NCBI GenBank assembly: GCA_030849465.1
Contig: JARVLF010000022.1
Span: forward strand, 248,001 to 312,000
Length of the DNA stretch: 64,000 nt
Source of the DNA: Moesziomyces globuligerus
Taxonomy: Eukaryota; Basidiomycota; Ustilaginomycetes; Ustilaginales; Ustilaginaceae
Direction: 5' to 3'
The position numbers and the translations under genes were made by a program. Shown here piece after piece: positions 23,932 through 35,000 of this stretch. The notes beneath the pieces are model-generated. The model was not told the origin of the DNA. It worked only from the letters and a program-made list of their open reading frames with translations, and did not search any database. Position 1 is the first letter of the stretch. Every line of letters begins with the position of its first letter.

Positions 23932-26900
23932 ATGGCTGAATGGAGCGAGCATGCCCACTACGGCAACCCCACAGGGCCCCTCGGCCTCCCACCAGCCGTC
24001 ACGGCGCTCTCGTTCGACCCCTACTCCGAGCTCCTCTGGCAGGGCACCTCCTTCGGCACCGTCGCCTCCCTCTACTCTTCCCAGCTCTCCCGCTACACCT
24101 CCTACGTAGCCCATGGTCTGCCTACTCATCCCTCGCCCACAAAGGCCATCCTCGCAGACGAGCGCCACATCTTCTCGGTCGGCGACAACAGCATCAAGGC
24201 CTCCCAGCGCCGCGGCTTGGCAAAATGGTCCACCCTCACCCACGACCTCGGCACCGACGCCATGAACCTCGTCTCCATGTGTGCATCGCCCCTCGCCGCC
24301 TCCTCCGACCTCATCGCCGCCGGCCTCTCCCACTCCGCCGCGAGCACCGGTGAGATCGACAACGACAACGACCTCATCCTCACCGTCAACAACAGCACCG
24401 GCGCGCTCCTCCGCTCCGTACCCGCCGAGGCGCCCATCGTACACGTCCGCAAGAGCGGTCGCTACCTCTGCGCAGCCACCGTCACCGGCCACATCCAGCT
24501 CCGCGACCCGCGCACGCTCAAGGTCGAACATCGCCTCCACGCCCATCCCGGCGGCTTGGTCGATGTTCAGGCAGACGGCAACATCCTCTACTCGGTCGGC
24601 TGGACCGTCCGCCAGGGCCATCCCGTCCCGGAGCCGCTCATCCGCGTCCACGACCTCCGCTCCATGCGTGCGCTCGTGCCCATCCCCTTTGCGGCTCCCG
24701 GCGGCCCCTCGCTCCTCGCCATCCACCCCAAGCTCTCCTCCACCATCATCGTCTCGGCGCCCCAGGGCCAGTTCCAGATCGTCGACATCGCCACCCCCGG
24801 CGAAGGCCGCTTCTTCTACACCAACGCCTCCTCCTTCACCACCTCGCTCGCCATCTCCCCCTCGGCCGACTACATCGCCTTTGGCGAGGCAGACGGCAGC
24901 GTTCGCCTCTGGAGCAGCTCCTCCGACACCTCCAACCTCCGCTTCAACACCTTCAACTCGTCCGCACTCGAGTTCCCCGACATGGCCGAACCCGTCCCCT
25001 TTGTCAACTGGTCCACAGAGACCCCGCTCTCGTCCATCGGCATGCCCCACTACAACGACAAGCTCCTCTCCTTCTTCGACTACGACGACCACGTCTCCGA
25101 AGCTTCTCCCCTCTTCAACCCCCCCTCCAAGATCGACCCCGCCGTGCTCAACAACCTCAAGACCGTCGACTATCTCGGCTACGCCAGCCTCCCGCCCCAT
25201 CTGCGCGGCCAGAGGAACCTCGTCACCGGAAAAGGTCCGGGTGGCGTCCGCGCCAGCGCCTTGCATCGTCCCGAGGACCGCAAGAAGATCGGCATCCCCC
25301 TCTTTCGCAGCGAAAAGGAGAAGGAGCAGAGCAAGAAGGCCGCCGCCGCCGCCGCCTCGGGCCTCACTGCCGCAGACAAGAAGAAGAAGAAGGCCGACAA
25401 GAAGCGCGCAGAGGCCGCATCCGACAGCCTCGCCTCTTCCACCGACTCGCGCTTGGAGCGCAAGCAGCCGTCGGATTCCACATCCGCTTCGCGCGTCACC
25501 ACCACCGACTCCAAGATGTCCACCAGGGACACCAGTCCCACCGCCGACGCTGGCCAGGCTGCCACCGAGGTCGCTGCAGCGCAGGACCCGGCACAAGACT
25601 CGGACGACGACTCGGAAGACACCGATGCATCGGATGAGGAAGAGGGGCAGGAGGACCTCGAGACCGCAGAAGCCATGCTCGCAAAGGGCCAGATGCCCTC
25701 GTACTACCGCCTCAAGACGATCCAGTACTCGCGCTTCGGTGTCGAGGACTTCGACTTTGACTTCTACAACAAGACGCCCTACAGCGGCCTCGAGACACAC
25801 ATCCAGAACTCGTACGCCAACTCGTACCTTCAGGCGCTCCACTACTTGCCGCCGTTCCGGGAGACAGCCAAGGCACACATCCTGCACGACTGCGCGCGCG
25901 AGAATTGCCTGCTGTGCGAGGCGGGCTTCCTCTTCCGCATGCTCGAGGACGCCAGGGGTGCCAACTGCCAGGCGTCCAACTTCCTCCGCGCGTTCGGCAA
26001 CAGCCACAAGGCAGCCAGCCTCGGGCTGATGGACCGCGAGGACAGCCTGACCAACGTCTCGGGCGGCAGCAGCGCAGGAAAGAACGACATTGTCTACAGC
26101 CAGCTCGTCCAGATCCTCAACCGCTTCGTGCTCGACTGTACTGCGGCCGAGGACCAGTCGGGCGCGGGTGCAGCTTCGGCGGGCGGTGCTGGTGCGCGTG
26201 GGCCGCCTCCAGGGCTTGGGCCACCGATGAGCAGCAACCGCGGCGGCGCCGGACGAAGGGGCACGGCGGATCCAGCGCCACCGACGACCGCGACGCACGC
26301 CGAAGGGGCGGGTGTGGCCGCAGCGGCGTCGGCGGTGGCCAAGCTGTTTGCGCTCAATGCGGTGACCAAAACGGCGTGCATCCACTGCGGGCGCGAGTCG
26401 AGCCGCGCGAGTCCGACGCTCTCGGTCGATTTGGTGTATCCGCGCCGGCCCATGTCGAACGAGGCACCGGCGCCCGCCGACTTTGCTTCGGTGCTGCGAG
26501 CCTCGCTGGTTCGCGAGATGCAGAACCGCGCACCCTGCCGCGCCTGCCAATTCACCGCCATGTTCCGCTCGCGTCGCGTGCTGCCGTCTGCCGCGGAGCT
26601 GCCTCGCGTGCTGTCGGTCAACGCGGCCATCCAGGCACCCGAACATCTGCACTATTGGCTCAACGACAACCAAGGCACGCCCAAACCCGCCCAGCATGGC
26701 CGCCATGCACCCCTGCCGCATCAGCCGTACAAGCAGCCCTACCTCACCGCGAATCGACGTGGCGGTGGGCCGACCCCGGCTGCAGGCGGACGCGCCGAGG
26801 CAGGAGCCGGTCAGGAGGAAGAGCGACGGACGTATCTGCCGCCGCGCGTGGCGATCGGCGTGCAGGGGGACGACGTACGCGTCCTTCCCGTCTACACTCC

Positions 26901-28149
26901 CGCCGACGCCGAGCGGGCCCGGGCGAGTCTAGGCGAGGTGGCGGTGTACAAGCTGCGGTCGATGGTGGTGCAGATCTCGGCGGACAAGGAGCAGCCTCAT
27001 CTGTGTGCGCTCGTCCGCGTGCCCGAGGCCGAATCGCCCGACGCCGTCAGCACGCCGCGTCTCTCCCACGCCGGACCGGGGGGCGTATCGAAGAAGGCGG
27101 CGAGGGGTAAGGCGGGGCAGTTGGGACCGTGGTATCTGTTCAACGACTTTTTGGTGCGCAATGTGGGCGAGGCGGAAGCGCTCGGCTTCCCCAATGCGTG
27201 GAAGATGCCATCGGTGCTCATGTGGGAGCGGGAAGATCTTGCCGCTCTGGCGTTGGAGGAGGTGAGGGGTGGGAGGACGTCGATTGATCCGACCATCTTG
27301 TGTCGGGACTTCAACATCGCCATGCACCGGGATCCGGCGCGGATTCGGCACAGTGTGCTCGGCGAGGAGGAGTTGCCTAAGCCGGGGACGCTGGTGGCGA
27401 TCGATGCCGAGTTTGTGGCGCTGAACCAGGAGGAGTTGGAGATTCGGTCGGATGGGACGAGGTCGGTGATTCGTCCCACGCGGCTTTCGCTTGCGCGCGT
27501 CTCTGTTGTCCGTGGACAGGGTCCTCGGGAAGGGGAAGCCTTCATCGACGACCACATCCACACGCACGAAGACGTGGTGGACTACCTGACCAAATTCTCC
27601 GGTATCTTACCTGGTGATTTGGATCCGGGCACTTCGCGTCACACGGTGGTGCCGCACAAATCGGCGTACAAGAAGCTTCGTCTGCTGGTCGACTGCGGTT
27701 GTGTCTTTATCGGCCATGGGCTGAAGAAGGATTTCCGGATCATCAACATCTTTGTTCCGCCAGCGCAGGTGATCGATACGGTGGATCTCTTCCATTCGCC
27801 CAACCATCCGCGTCGACTCAGTCTCAGGTTCCTCAGCTGGTTCTTGCTCAAGATCGACATCCAGTCCGGTGCGGCGGCGAACAACCAGATCACCGCGCGC
27901 GAACACTCGCAGGCTTCTCAGGCGGGCAAGGACGGTCGGAACGCGGTGGAAAACGTGGCCAGCGCTGCAGCAGGAGCGGGAAGCACAGCAGTCGAGGGCG
28001 GTCACGATAGTATCGAAGACGCCCTCGCTGCGCTCAAGCTCTTCAGGATGTACGAGGTCTTCAACGCAAGCAACCGGCTCGAAGACGTCCTCGAGGACAT
28101 CTACGACACGGGTCGACGCCTCAACTGGAAACCCCCCAACGCCGTCTAG
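23932..28149 (+). CDS. PAN2: PAN2, catalytic subunit of the PAN2-PAN3 poly(A) deadenylase
   Basis: This 1,405-residue protein trims mRNA poly(A) tails with PAN3 in the cytoplasm. It begins MAEWSEHAHY and has an N-terminal WD40 propeller (about 25-400), a PAN3-binding linker (HLRGQRNLVTGKG, near 425), a Lys/Glu- and Ser-rich insert (about 460-580), a catalytically dead ubiquitin-hydrolase fold (TPYSGLETHIQNSYANSYLQ to about 1100, with zinc-site Cys pairs such as CIHCGR and CRAC) and a C-terminal DEDD exonuclease. Exonuclease residues visible are D1158 and E1160 (AIDAEFVAL), the Asp of GLKKDF near 1267 and the last Asp of HDSIEDA near 1363. A roughly 45-residue Ala/Gly-rich insert separates exonuclease motifs at about 1311-1356. 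It is intronless. The start is the ATG directly before the conserved N-terminus. Confidence 0.95.
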   Translation: MAEWSEHAHYGNPTGPLGLPPAVTALSFDPYSELLWQGTSFGTVASLYSSQLSRYTSYVAHGLPTHPSPTKAILADERHIFSVGDNSIKASQRRGLAKWSTLTHDLGTDAMNLVSMCASPLAASSDLIAAGLSHSAASTGEIDNDNDLILTVNNSTGALLRSVPAEAPIVHVRKSGRYLCAATVTGHIQLRDPRTLKVEHRLHAHPGGLVDVQADGNILYSVGWTVRQGHPVPEPLIRVHDLRSMRALVPIPFAAPGGPSLLAIHPKLSSTIIVSAPQGQFQIVDIATPGEGRFFYTNASSFTTSLAISPSADYIAFGEADGSVRLWSSSSDTSNLRFNTFNSSALEFPDMAEPVPFVNWSTETPLSSIGMPHYNDKLLSFFDYDDHVSEASPLFNPPSKIDPAVLNNLKTVDYLGYASLPPHLRGQRNLVTGKGPGGVRASALHRPEDRKKIGIPLFRSEKEKEQSKKAAAAAASGLTAADKKKKKADKKRAEAASDSLASSTDSRLERKQPSDSTSASRVTTTDSKMSTRDTSPTADAGQAATEVAAAQDPAQDSDDDSEDTDASDEEEGQEDLETAEAMLAKGQMPSYYRLKTIQYSRFGVEDFDFDFYNKTPYSGLETHIQNSYANSYLQALHYLPPFRETAKAHILHDCARENCLLCEAGFLFRMLEDARGANCQASNFLRAFGNSHKAASLGLMDREDSLTNVSGGSSAGKNDIVYSQLVQILNRFVLDCTAAEDQSGAGAASAGGAGARGPPPGLGPPMSSNRGGAGRRGTADPAPPTTATHAEGAGVAAAASAVAKLFALNAVTKTACIHCGRESSRASPTLSVDLVYPRRPMSNEAPAPADFASVLRASLVREMQNRAPCRACQFTAMFRSRRVLPSAAELPRVLSVNAAIQAPEHLHYWLNDNQGTPKPAQHGRHAPLPHQPYKQPYLTANRRGGGPTPAAGGRAEAGAGQEEERRTYLPPRVAIGVQGDDVRVLPVYTPADAERARASLGEVAVYKLRSMVVQISADKEQPHLCALVRVPEAESPDAVSTPRLSHAGPGGVSKKAARGKAGQLGPWYLFNDFLVRNVGEAEALGFPNAWKMPSVLMWEREDLAALALEEVRGGRTSIDPTILCRDFNIAMHRDPARIRHSVLGEEELPKPGTLVAIDAEFVALNQEELEIRSDGTRSVIRPTRLSLARVSVVRGQGPREGEAFIDDHIHTHEDVVDYLTKFSGILPGDLDPGTSRHTVVPHKSAYKKLRLLVDCGCVFIGHGLKKDFRIINIFVPPAQVIDTVDLFHSPNHPRRLSLRFLSWFLLKIDIQSGAAANNQITAREHSQASQAGKDGRNAVENVASAAAGAGSTAVEGGHDSIEDALAALKLFRMYEVFNASNRLEDVLEDIYDTGRRLNWKPPNAV

Positions 28150-30214
28150 TTGCCCGCGATCACCGAAATCTATACAGAAGGTTGACTACGACACCGACTC
28201 GGATCGTCGTGAATGCGAGGTTGTGGATGAGTCCGATCCATTCGATCGGTGAGCGTGGGCGAGATGGGCGGGTGGCGGCCGATCGGCATTATTGACGCGT
28301 TGGCAGGCGGAGTTCATGCAATCCTCCTGCCGAGACGCATTCTGGGTCCAGTCAAAGAGAGGTGAAGGGGAGAGGGGCATCAGCCAATCACAAGGCGTGG
28401 ATTGCAAATGCGATCCTCGCCTCCACTTGGCGACCTCGCGGAGCTTTCCCTCCTGACCGGAAGCTGCTCATCGACGGCGAGCGCGCATGTCCGTCGCACG
28501 CCCCCTTGGCCTGAGGCGTGCTCGGGCAAAAGGCAGAGGGAGCGCTAGTGCGCGCTGACGCCGACGCTGCATAACCGTGTGCGGCTCTTCGGCTGTCTGC
28601 GTAACCGCACCGCCCATCGCCGTGTGGACCCCCTCGCAAGCGATCGGAGGTACCCACACGCGCGCGCATTCAATCGGACGCTGAAAGACGGCGGGAGAGG
28701 TGGAGCCATGGCAGCGCGCCGGGCGGATGTACGTAACAAGGCCCCAATGCTTGCGGCTCGGGATGCATCTCCGCGGCGGAACGAGGCAGAGGCAACGCAG
28801 ACCGGCGGGCGGCAGAGGCCAAAAAGCTGCTGCCCTTGCCAGGCGAGCTCGTGCGTAAGCCAAGGGGGGCGAGGAGGGCGTCGGGTCGAATTTCCAATTC
28901 CCACGCGTTTGCAAACGGACGAGCGGCCGAGGGCAGGATGACGTGCAGATCCGTCGGCGCTAGTCTCATGTCTGGGCGGAGAAATCCAGCGAGCGCAAGA
29001 TCCGTTTGTTTGGCAGCGCTCTGCGATTCGAAAGGCGGTTCGATGGAGCAGGAGCAAGGTGCCGCTCGAAGGCCGGACAACATCCGAAGCTAGCATCGGG
29101 TTCCTTGGCCGCCAGACGTCGTTGCGCCAGGCTGAAAGGATCCAGCATCGACCAAGCTCGGCCATGTCGGAGCGCAAACGCGCAGCGCCCGAAAAAGTGG
29201 TCTGGATTCCCATGAAATCGATTCTGGGTAGCCAGCGCAAGGCGAGCCGAAGGCGGCGGCAATGCACATCGCGGCCAGATGGGGCGCGATTAGCCCTGCC
29301 GTCAGCTCGGCCGTTCCGCTCCGTCCGAATCGGCTCCAGGCTCGATTCTGTGGGAGGTGCATTCGGTGGAGCTTCTTGCACGTGCAGCGGAACCTAACTC
29401 GTTGGACCGCCGTGGCGCGTTCGGTGTTGGGATGAGACACGGCGCTCCCCAGCGGGCTTTCTGGGTGCACGAGGGGCGGGGGCGGTGCTCAACTCTGCAC
29501 TGCGAATCCCCGCGGCTCACAGGAGCTCACAGCAGCTTCTCAGCCGCTTCACGGCGGCTCACGGCGGCGCTCTTCTGAGGCTGGCCGTCACTCGCGCATT
29601 CACAAAGACGTGTCTACGCCCAACCGACCTCGAACTTCGACCCTTTCACCTCCGCCTGCCTGTGGCTCTCTCGGTCCAGATCACAGTGCATACTGTCGGT
29701 CGATCTCCGCCTTTTACCACCAACCAATCCAATCCACCCCGGCTTCACACTTAGGACCACGTCGGATCCTGCCCGTCACGACCTCGAGCGTGCTACTCGC
29801 GCCTCGGCCTCGCTTGCCACGATACGCAAATCGACTGCGTCTGCGGACTGCATCCGTCGGCTCGTCCGATCCAGCAGCCAAGCTTCATCTGGCACATCGA
29901 CGCTCCACTCGAGCCAGCGCCACCATACAGTCAGCTCACTTTCCCTTGCTTCATTTTTCATCCCGGCTCGCCACCTTCGCTGAGCCTGGTGCTGAGCCCA
30001 ATCCGCTCTCGAACAGCACAGCAGCGGACTGACTCCGATCCGCTGTCTGGCTTCGGCACTTCCGAGCGCGCGCGCGAGCGGGTCCTCACTTGCGACCGGC
30101 CGCACTCCTTCATCCCCACCTGCAGGCTTGCGATGCTTTCCGCGTGACATTGCCTGGCTGGCTATCGGGAGCATCCCACTCATCGTCAATTCCACACTGG
30201 CTCGACATCCAACC
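28150..30214. other. 2-kb intergenic region upstream of the Zn2Cys6 gene
   Basis: The first 1.3 kb contains many overlapping open frames on both strands (the longest 28545-29381 -) but none shows family features, consistent codon bias or a start context I trust. From about 29580 the sequence becomes C/T-rich, typical of the promoter and leader of the next gene. I find no tRNA-like or transposon-like structure. Confidence 0.45.
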
Positions 30215-32960
30215 ATGCCGCCCATCTCATCCATCGGCAGCAGCCGACGCAAACTCGGTCAGCCCACCGTCTGCCTCGAATGCTACCTACGCAAGGTCAA
30301 GGTACGTCTCTTGCTGATCGACGTCGGTCCCTCCACGCAGTTGCTGACCCGCCTCCTTCCGATGCCTCCCTTCCTAGTGCGATCGAAAACGCCCATGCTC
30401 CACCTGCATCCGCAGGGGCACCGAGCACCTCTGCAAAACCTTCAACACCAGCGAGCTCGATCCCGAGAGTATGTGCCGCTTCATGCAGCCCCCTCGACAT
30501 GCCCAATCGGCCCCCACCATGCCTGGCTGACACTTGTCTTTTGTTGCCCCCTTTGCGCCCGTAGCTCTGCAAAAGAAGCAGGCCAGGCGTTCGCTCGCCG
30601 AGATCAATGCGATGCTCGAGTCGTCCAGCAACGATGACCTTGGCGACGATCCCGATCCCCAGCAGCCACCAGAAACAGCACAGCCCTCAGAGCATCCCAT
30701 GATGGCCTTCATCAACCTAATGCTCAAGGACCTCAACACCTCTGACGAGGCTCAGACCAGCGACTATGCTTCGCCTGACTCCGCCTCGACCCCGGCGGGC
30801 TCCCAGCTTCCGGCCCGATCGATCGTATCGCGCTACCTGGACAAGCCTACGTTTACCAGAATCGTCGAGTTTTGCGCCGTGCTCCCCGAATGGCACCAGC
30901 TTCAGGCTCTGCTCAGACACTACCTCTGGCACGTCGACTGGAAGTTCCTCATCACCTCTCAAGACTTGCTCGAGACCAACATCCACGACTTGTGGCTCCG
31001 CGTCATCCTGCCCGCCAAGAGCTGTGACCCCTATGCTGATCCCACGTCCAGCGTGTGTGCCATCTCATTCAGGGCCGGTGACCTTTCCCGTCTTGCCCTG
31101 CTCGCAAGCGTCCTCGGCGAAACAGTCGAGTCCATGGCTCCAGACGCCATCGCCCAGAACATGCCCGCCTCACGACCTGGTGTCGCTGTCGCCGGGCCCG
31201 TCAAGCTCGAGCCGGACGCCAACGCCCGCGTGCGTGCGCTGCTCATCCTCACCTACCACGTGCCCGCGCTCATCGAGGAATGCGTGCGTCTCGACGAGAT
31301 GACCATCGACCTCGTCCAGGCCAACCTCTCGGCCTTCTCGCTCTGGTCCAACCAAGGCCTCCACGGCACCGGCTCCACCGAATTCCCGCGCTGGAGCGTC
31401 ACCATCCGTGCGGCCAAACGCTGCAACCTCTTTGAGGATCCGGGCTCCAACTCCGCCTACTCGCAGACGGAGCTCGACCATCGCAGGCGCCTCGCCTGGC
31501 TCGTCTACGGCTACGACCACGCCTTTGCCGTCGGCGCCAACACGCGGCCGCTCATCGTCGAGTCGCAGTTCAGCGTCGATCAGCCCAGCGACGCAGCGCC
31601 ATGGTCGGCTTGCGGCGCACCCCCCGATCCGTGCCTCGCCATGCTCGAGGTGCAGGGCGGCAAGATCGCCGAGCTCGTCTCGAGCACGCTGTGTTACGGC
31701 CCACCGCTCCACCGCAAGGCCATGGAGACGGACAGCAAGATCATGACTATGATGTCCCAGCTGCATCCCTCGTATCTGTGGGACAGCCCCGACCTCTCCT
31801 TCGACACGCTCGATCCCTTCCGGGCACGACGCCGCTGCTGGCTGCAGCTCACCACCGCCTGGCAGCGAGGCTCGCTGCACCGCCAATTCTTCTTCCCCAA
31901 CGGCCGCATCACCAACGGCGAGCTGGCCACGAGCCGCCACATCGCCACGGACAGCGCGCTGCGCTCGATCAACGCGGTGCGCGAGCTGCGCAAGATGCAG
32001 AACCGCTTCTCGGATCACATGGGCTCCGCCTGGTGGTACCAGTATCTCACCGAGCCCAGCATGACGCTCGCCACCGCCGCGCTCCTCCTCATCCGCAGCA
32101 AGGGGCAGGGCGTACCGGGCCTCTCGAACGAGGCCAATTGCTGGCCGACGCTCATGCACTTCTCCAAGATGATCGATGTGTGCATCGAGGATCTGGCCGC
32201 GTCGATGCAGAATACGGCGGCGTGTCTGCCTTCGCTGCTGACGTTTGGACAGGGGTGTCTGAAGCTCATCCAGCAGCTCAGGACGGCGGTGCAGACGAGC
32301 TTCGATGCGTTTGTCAAGTCGCAGCCGGATCTGGCGCGGCTGCCGAATCTCAAGATCGACGAGAACATCATTGCGCTCCTGCATCCGCGCTCGCGGCAGA
32401 AGAGTCCCGGGTCCACCACGGCGGGCCAGACGCACGGGCACACTCGCGAGCCGAGCGGTGGTGGTCACAAGTCGGCACTGAAGCGGTCCGGTGATGCGGG
32501 ACGGGGCTCGGTGAGTGGGCGGGGCAAGCTGAGCACGGGTCGGGAGGGGTCGTCGCACACGTCTGCGACGAGCTCACCGGCGTATGGCGGCTCGCACACG
32601 ACCTCGCCACGCACCTCTCTGGCGCTGCCGCGCCCAGCGCTTGGGATGGCTTCGACCCAGCTGCTCGGCGCGAGCGGATATGCGCATGGTGGCGGGGTCT
32701 CGCCGACGCATGCCTCTCCCGAGGCCGAGATGCTGCCGGGCAACTTGAGTCTCTCGTTCGCCTCCGCGGCGCAACCGATGGCTGCGGCAGCTCCGCATTT
32801 TGGCGTCCCCGCGCTCGTTCCAGAGGGCCAGATCCTCTCGCCTGCAGAGCCGTTTGCGCTCCGCGACTTCTACTCGGACGACGACGTCCAGCGCGCCACC
32901 GCAGACCTCATCACCTCGATCCACATGGGCTCCATCCTCTCGCATCCACCGCCTTCCTGA
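30215..32960 (+). CDS. Zn2Cys6 fungal-type transcription factor
   Basis: Exons 30215-30301, 30378-30468 and 30565-32960 join to 857 residues. Introns (76 and 96 bp) have GTACGT and GTATGT donors and CCT-AG and CGT-AG acceptors. The binuclear zinc cluster lies at residues 20-48 with six cysteines in C-x2-C-x6-C-x5-C-x2-C-x8-C spacing (CLECYLRKVKCDRKRPC). The first intron splits the cluster just before the third Cys. A linker leads into a fungal-specific regulatory domain from about residue 165 (HYLWHVDWKFL), and RRRLAWLVYGYDHAFAV sits near 360. The tail after about 610 is Gly/Ser-rich, ending in an acidic block (FYSDDD). Target genes are unknown. The last 42 codons are duplicated downstream of the stop. 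Confidence 0.85.
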
Positions 32961-33142
32961 CGCCCGATACCACTTCCACCACCGCCGCCGTCCTTGCCAA
33001 GCCGGTTGACCAGCTGTCCTCGCCCGCCGAGCCGTTTGCGCTGCACGACTTCCGCTCGGACGACGACAGCCAGCGCGCCACCGCAGACCTCATCAGCTCG
33101 ATCCACGTGGGATCCATTCCATCGCACCCACCTCGTTCCTGA
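32832..33142 (+). repeat. Diverged tandem duplication of the Zn2Cys6 C-terminal coding segment
   Basis: The final 42 codons plus stop (32832-32960) reappear at 33014-33142, 182 bp downstream, also ending in a stop. Read in its own frame, the second copy keeps 33 of 42 residues, including SPAEPFAL, SDDD and QRATADLI. The copies are in different frames relative to each other, and the second is outside the annotated reading frame. Confidence 0.9.
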
Positions 33143-35000
33143 TGCCGCATCATGGTCGACAAGGATAATTACGTCGCCTTGCCTTTGCCGACCACCGCGT
33201 CAACATGGAGCGCATCATCCGTTCCATGACGCAGCTCCGCCTGCCAGCTTTACCACGCCTCGCTATCACTGCCCGTTGGCTTTGACGTCTACATTTCCTC
33301 GCAGGCCAGCACAACCGCGACCAGTCAAAGGTCGCGCCCGTGCTCAAGCACGGCAGCAGAGTGTCGGGCTCCGAAAGTCGTCTTCAGGAGCAACTGCTCC
33401 GAGATCCACGGCTTCGTGATTCGTAAGCACCGCTATCTCGGCGCTGCTCAACCTCGACCTGATCAAGTGCTTCACCTTCGTGGTCCACCTTCCAGATCGA
33501 GGTTGGCATCGAGCGCTCGGAATTCCATCTCAGACGAGGAGGATGGTAGGCGCGCTCCACCTCGTCCTCTCGCACCCACCTTCATTCCGACGCCTACGAC
33601 CACCACCACCACCGCCGACACGAAGCCACGAAGCCAGATCCGGAACAATTCCAGGCTGGCGATGGGCCGCCAGAGCTACTCAGAGGTGAGGGTTGGCTGT
33701 GCGCTTGGTACGCGCCGAGCTGCTGGGCGATAGCTGGCCGCGCACACGACACAGCAATGATCCTAAGTTATAGACAATCGCGCCCGTATCTAATCGATTT
33801 CCCCCCTGTAAACGCTTCTGCTCAGGGCGGTTTGGTTTGGCTGGCATGGACATCTTGTCATTGCGATCTTTACCTCTGTGTCATTCTTCGTCTTGTCGTT
33901 CGCCGAAGCGCCGAAGCGTCGAAAACTGTGCAAGGTGATGGTGGGGCTTTGCGGGCCAAAGTCGTCGCAAGGAGTGAGTGCAAAGGTGGGCCGATCTACT
34001 GTCCGTCCGACTCGTTCTGTTGACCAAGTGGCGAGCGGGCGAACGGTGATCGCTCGCGCCCGATTCATTACTGCAGCCGATACTTTTTCGCCTTTGTCGG
34101 CTTTGGTCCAATCCCCATGATCCGTGAGGTCGGCCTGCTGCAGCCACCCTGCCCCTGTCCGCCACGACCATCGTCATGGATAGAGTATCGAGCATCAATA
34201 CAAACGACTGGACATCGATGAGATCCAAGGTGGTTCCAAGGTGGTTTCAAGGTGGCGTGTGTTGCCGGCTAAATGGCAAGTATGCTAGGGTCGATCAGGT
34301 GGCTCGAGCCATGACGTTGGAGCGGTCGGGCGCCGTGCTTTGCCCTCAACCTTCCTGGCCTCTGTCATCTCCTGGGGCTGAAAGAGTTGCCATATTGCGC
34401 CCCGGGAGTCTCGGCTCTGCTCCACCGGTCTACCCCCTCCCCGCGCGGAGTTCTAGATGCCAGCGTCGTTTCAGAAGCACGCCTGGCGACCCGCCAACGC
34501 CCATCGCCGTGCTTCCAGGAGCAACGCGTGACGAATCGAGATGGTGGCAGTGGCTCGCCACGTTGACGATTGCTCCTTCGGCATGCCTAGGATCCAGCCA
34601 AACGTACTACAGGCTCATGCGGAAACCACGTCCACGACGAGATTACTCTCGGCGAGGTCGAGCACGCTTGTCATCTCGAGCCCCAACCCGTGCAATCAAG
34701 ACGAATTTGACGGGCACCTCAGGGAAGAGAAAGTGCCAAGAGGGGGATTGTGCTGCTGGTGCCAGGACCATCCGTAGACGGGTTGGGTCGAGTTGCCCGA
34801 CGGAATCCACGCCTGCGCGTGAGCTAAGTCACCGTGCGCTCTGCCACCTCCGACCTTTGCTTGTTGTCGAGTGTCGTCCCTTGGGCTCATCCGCCGCGCG
34901 CCATGCTCTTCGGACCACACACGGTCGCAGAGTCTGGCGACGTCTAAGCCCTGCATTGCATCTGCATTTGCGCGCCGGTTGGGTTTCTAATTGTACAGGA
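33143..35000. other. 1.9-kb intergenic region after the Zn2Cys6 gene
   Basis: This region faces two converging gene ends. From about 33150 to 33720 it has coding-like composition with short, repeatedly broken frames, which could be a decayed gene fragment, but I cannot name a family. From 33740 on nothing recognisable is seen. Confidence 0.4.

Noticed and set aside
23551..26721. A 1,056-codon minus-strand frame opposite PAN2
   Set aside because: It is the antisense shadow of GC-rich PAN2 codons, with Val/Gly/Glu runs and no domain. PAN2 accounts for the region.
28545..29381. A 278-codon minus-strand frame in the PAN2/Zn2Cys6 intergenic region
   Set aside because: It overlaps equally long frames on the other strand, has no domain, and its residue composition (high Arg, Pro, Ser, scattered Cys/Trp) is typical of antisense GC-rich DNA.
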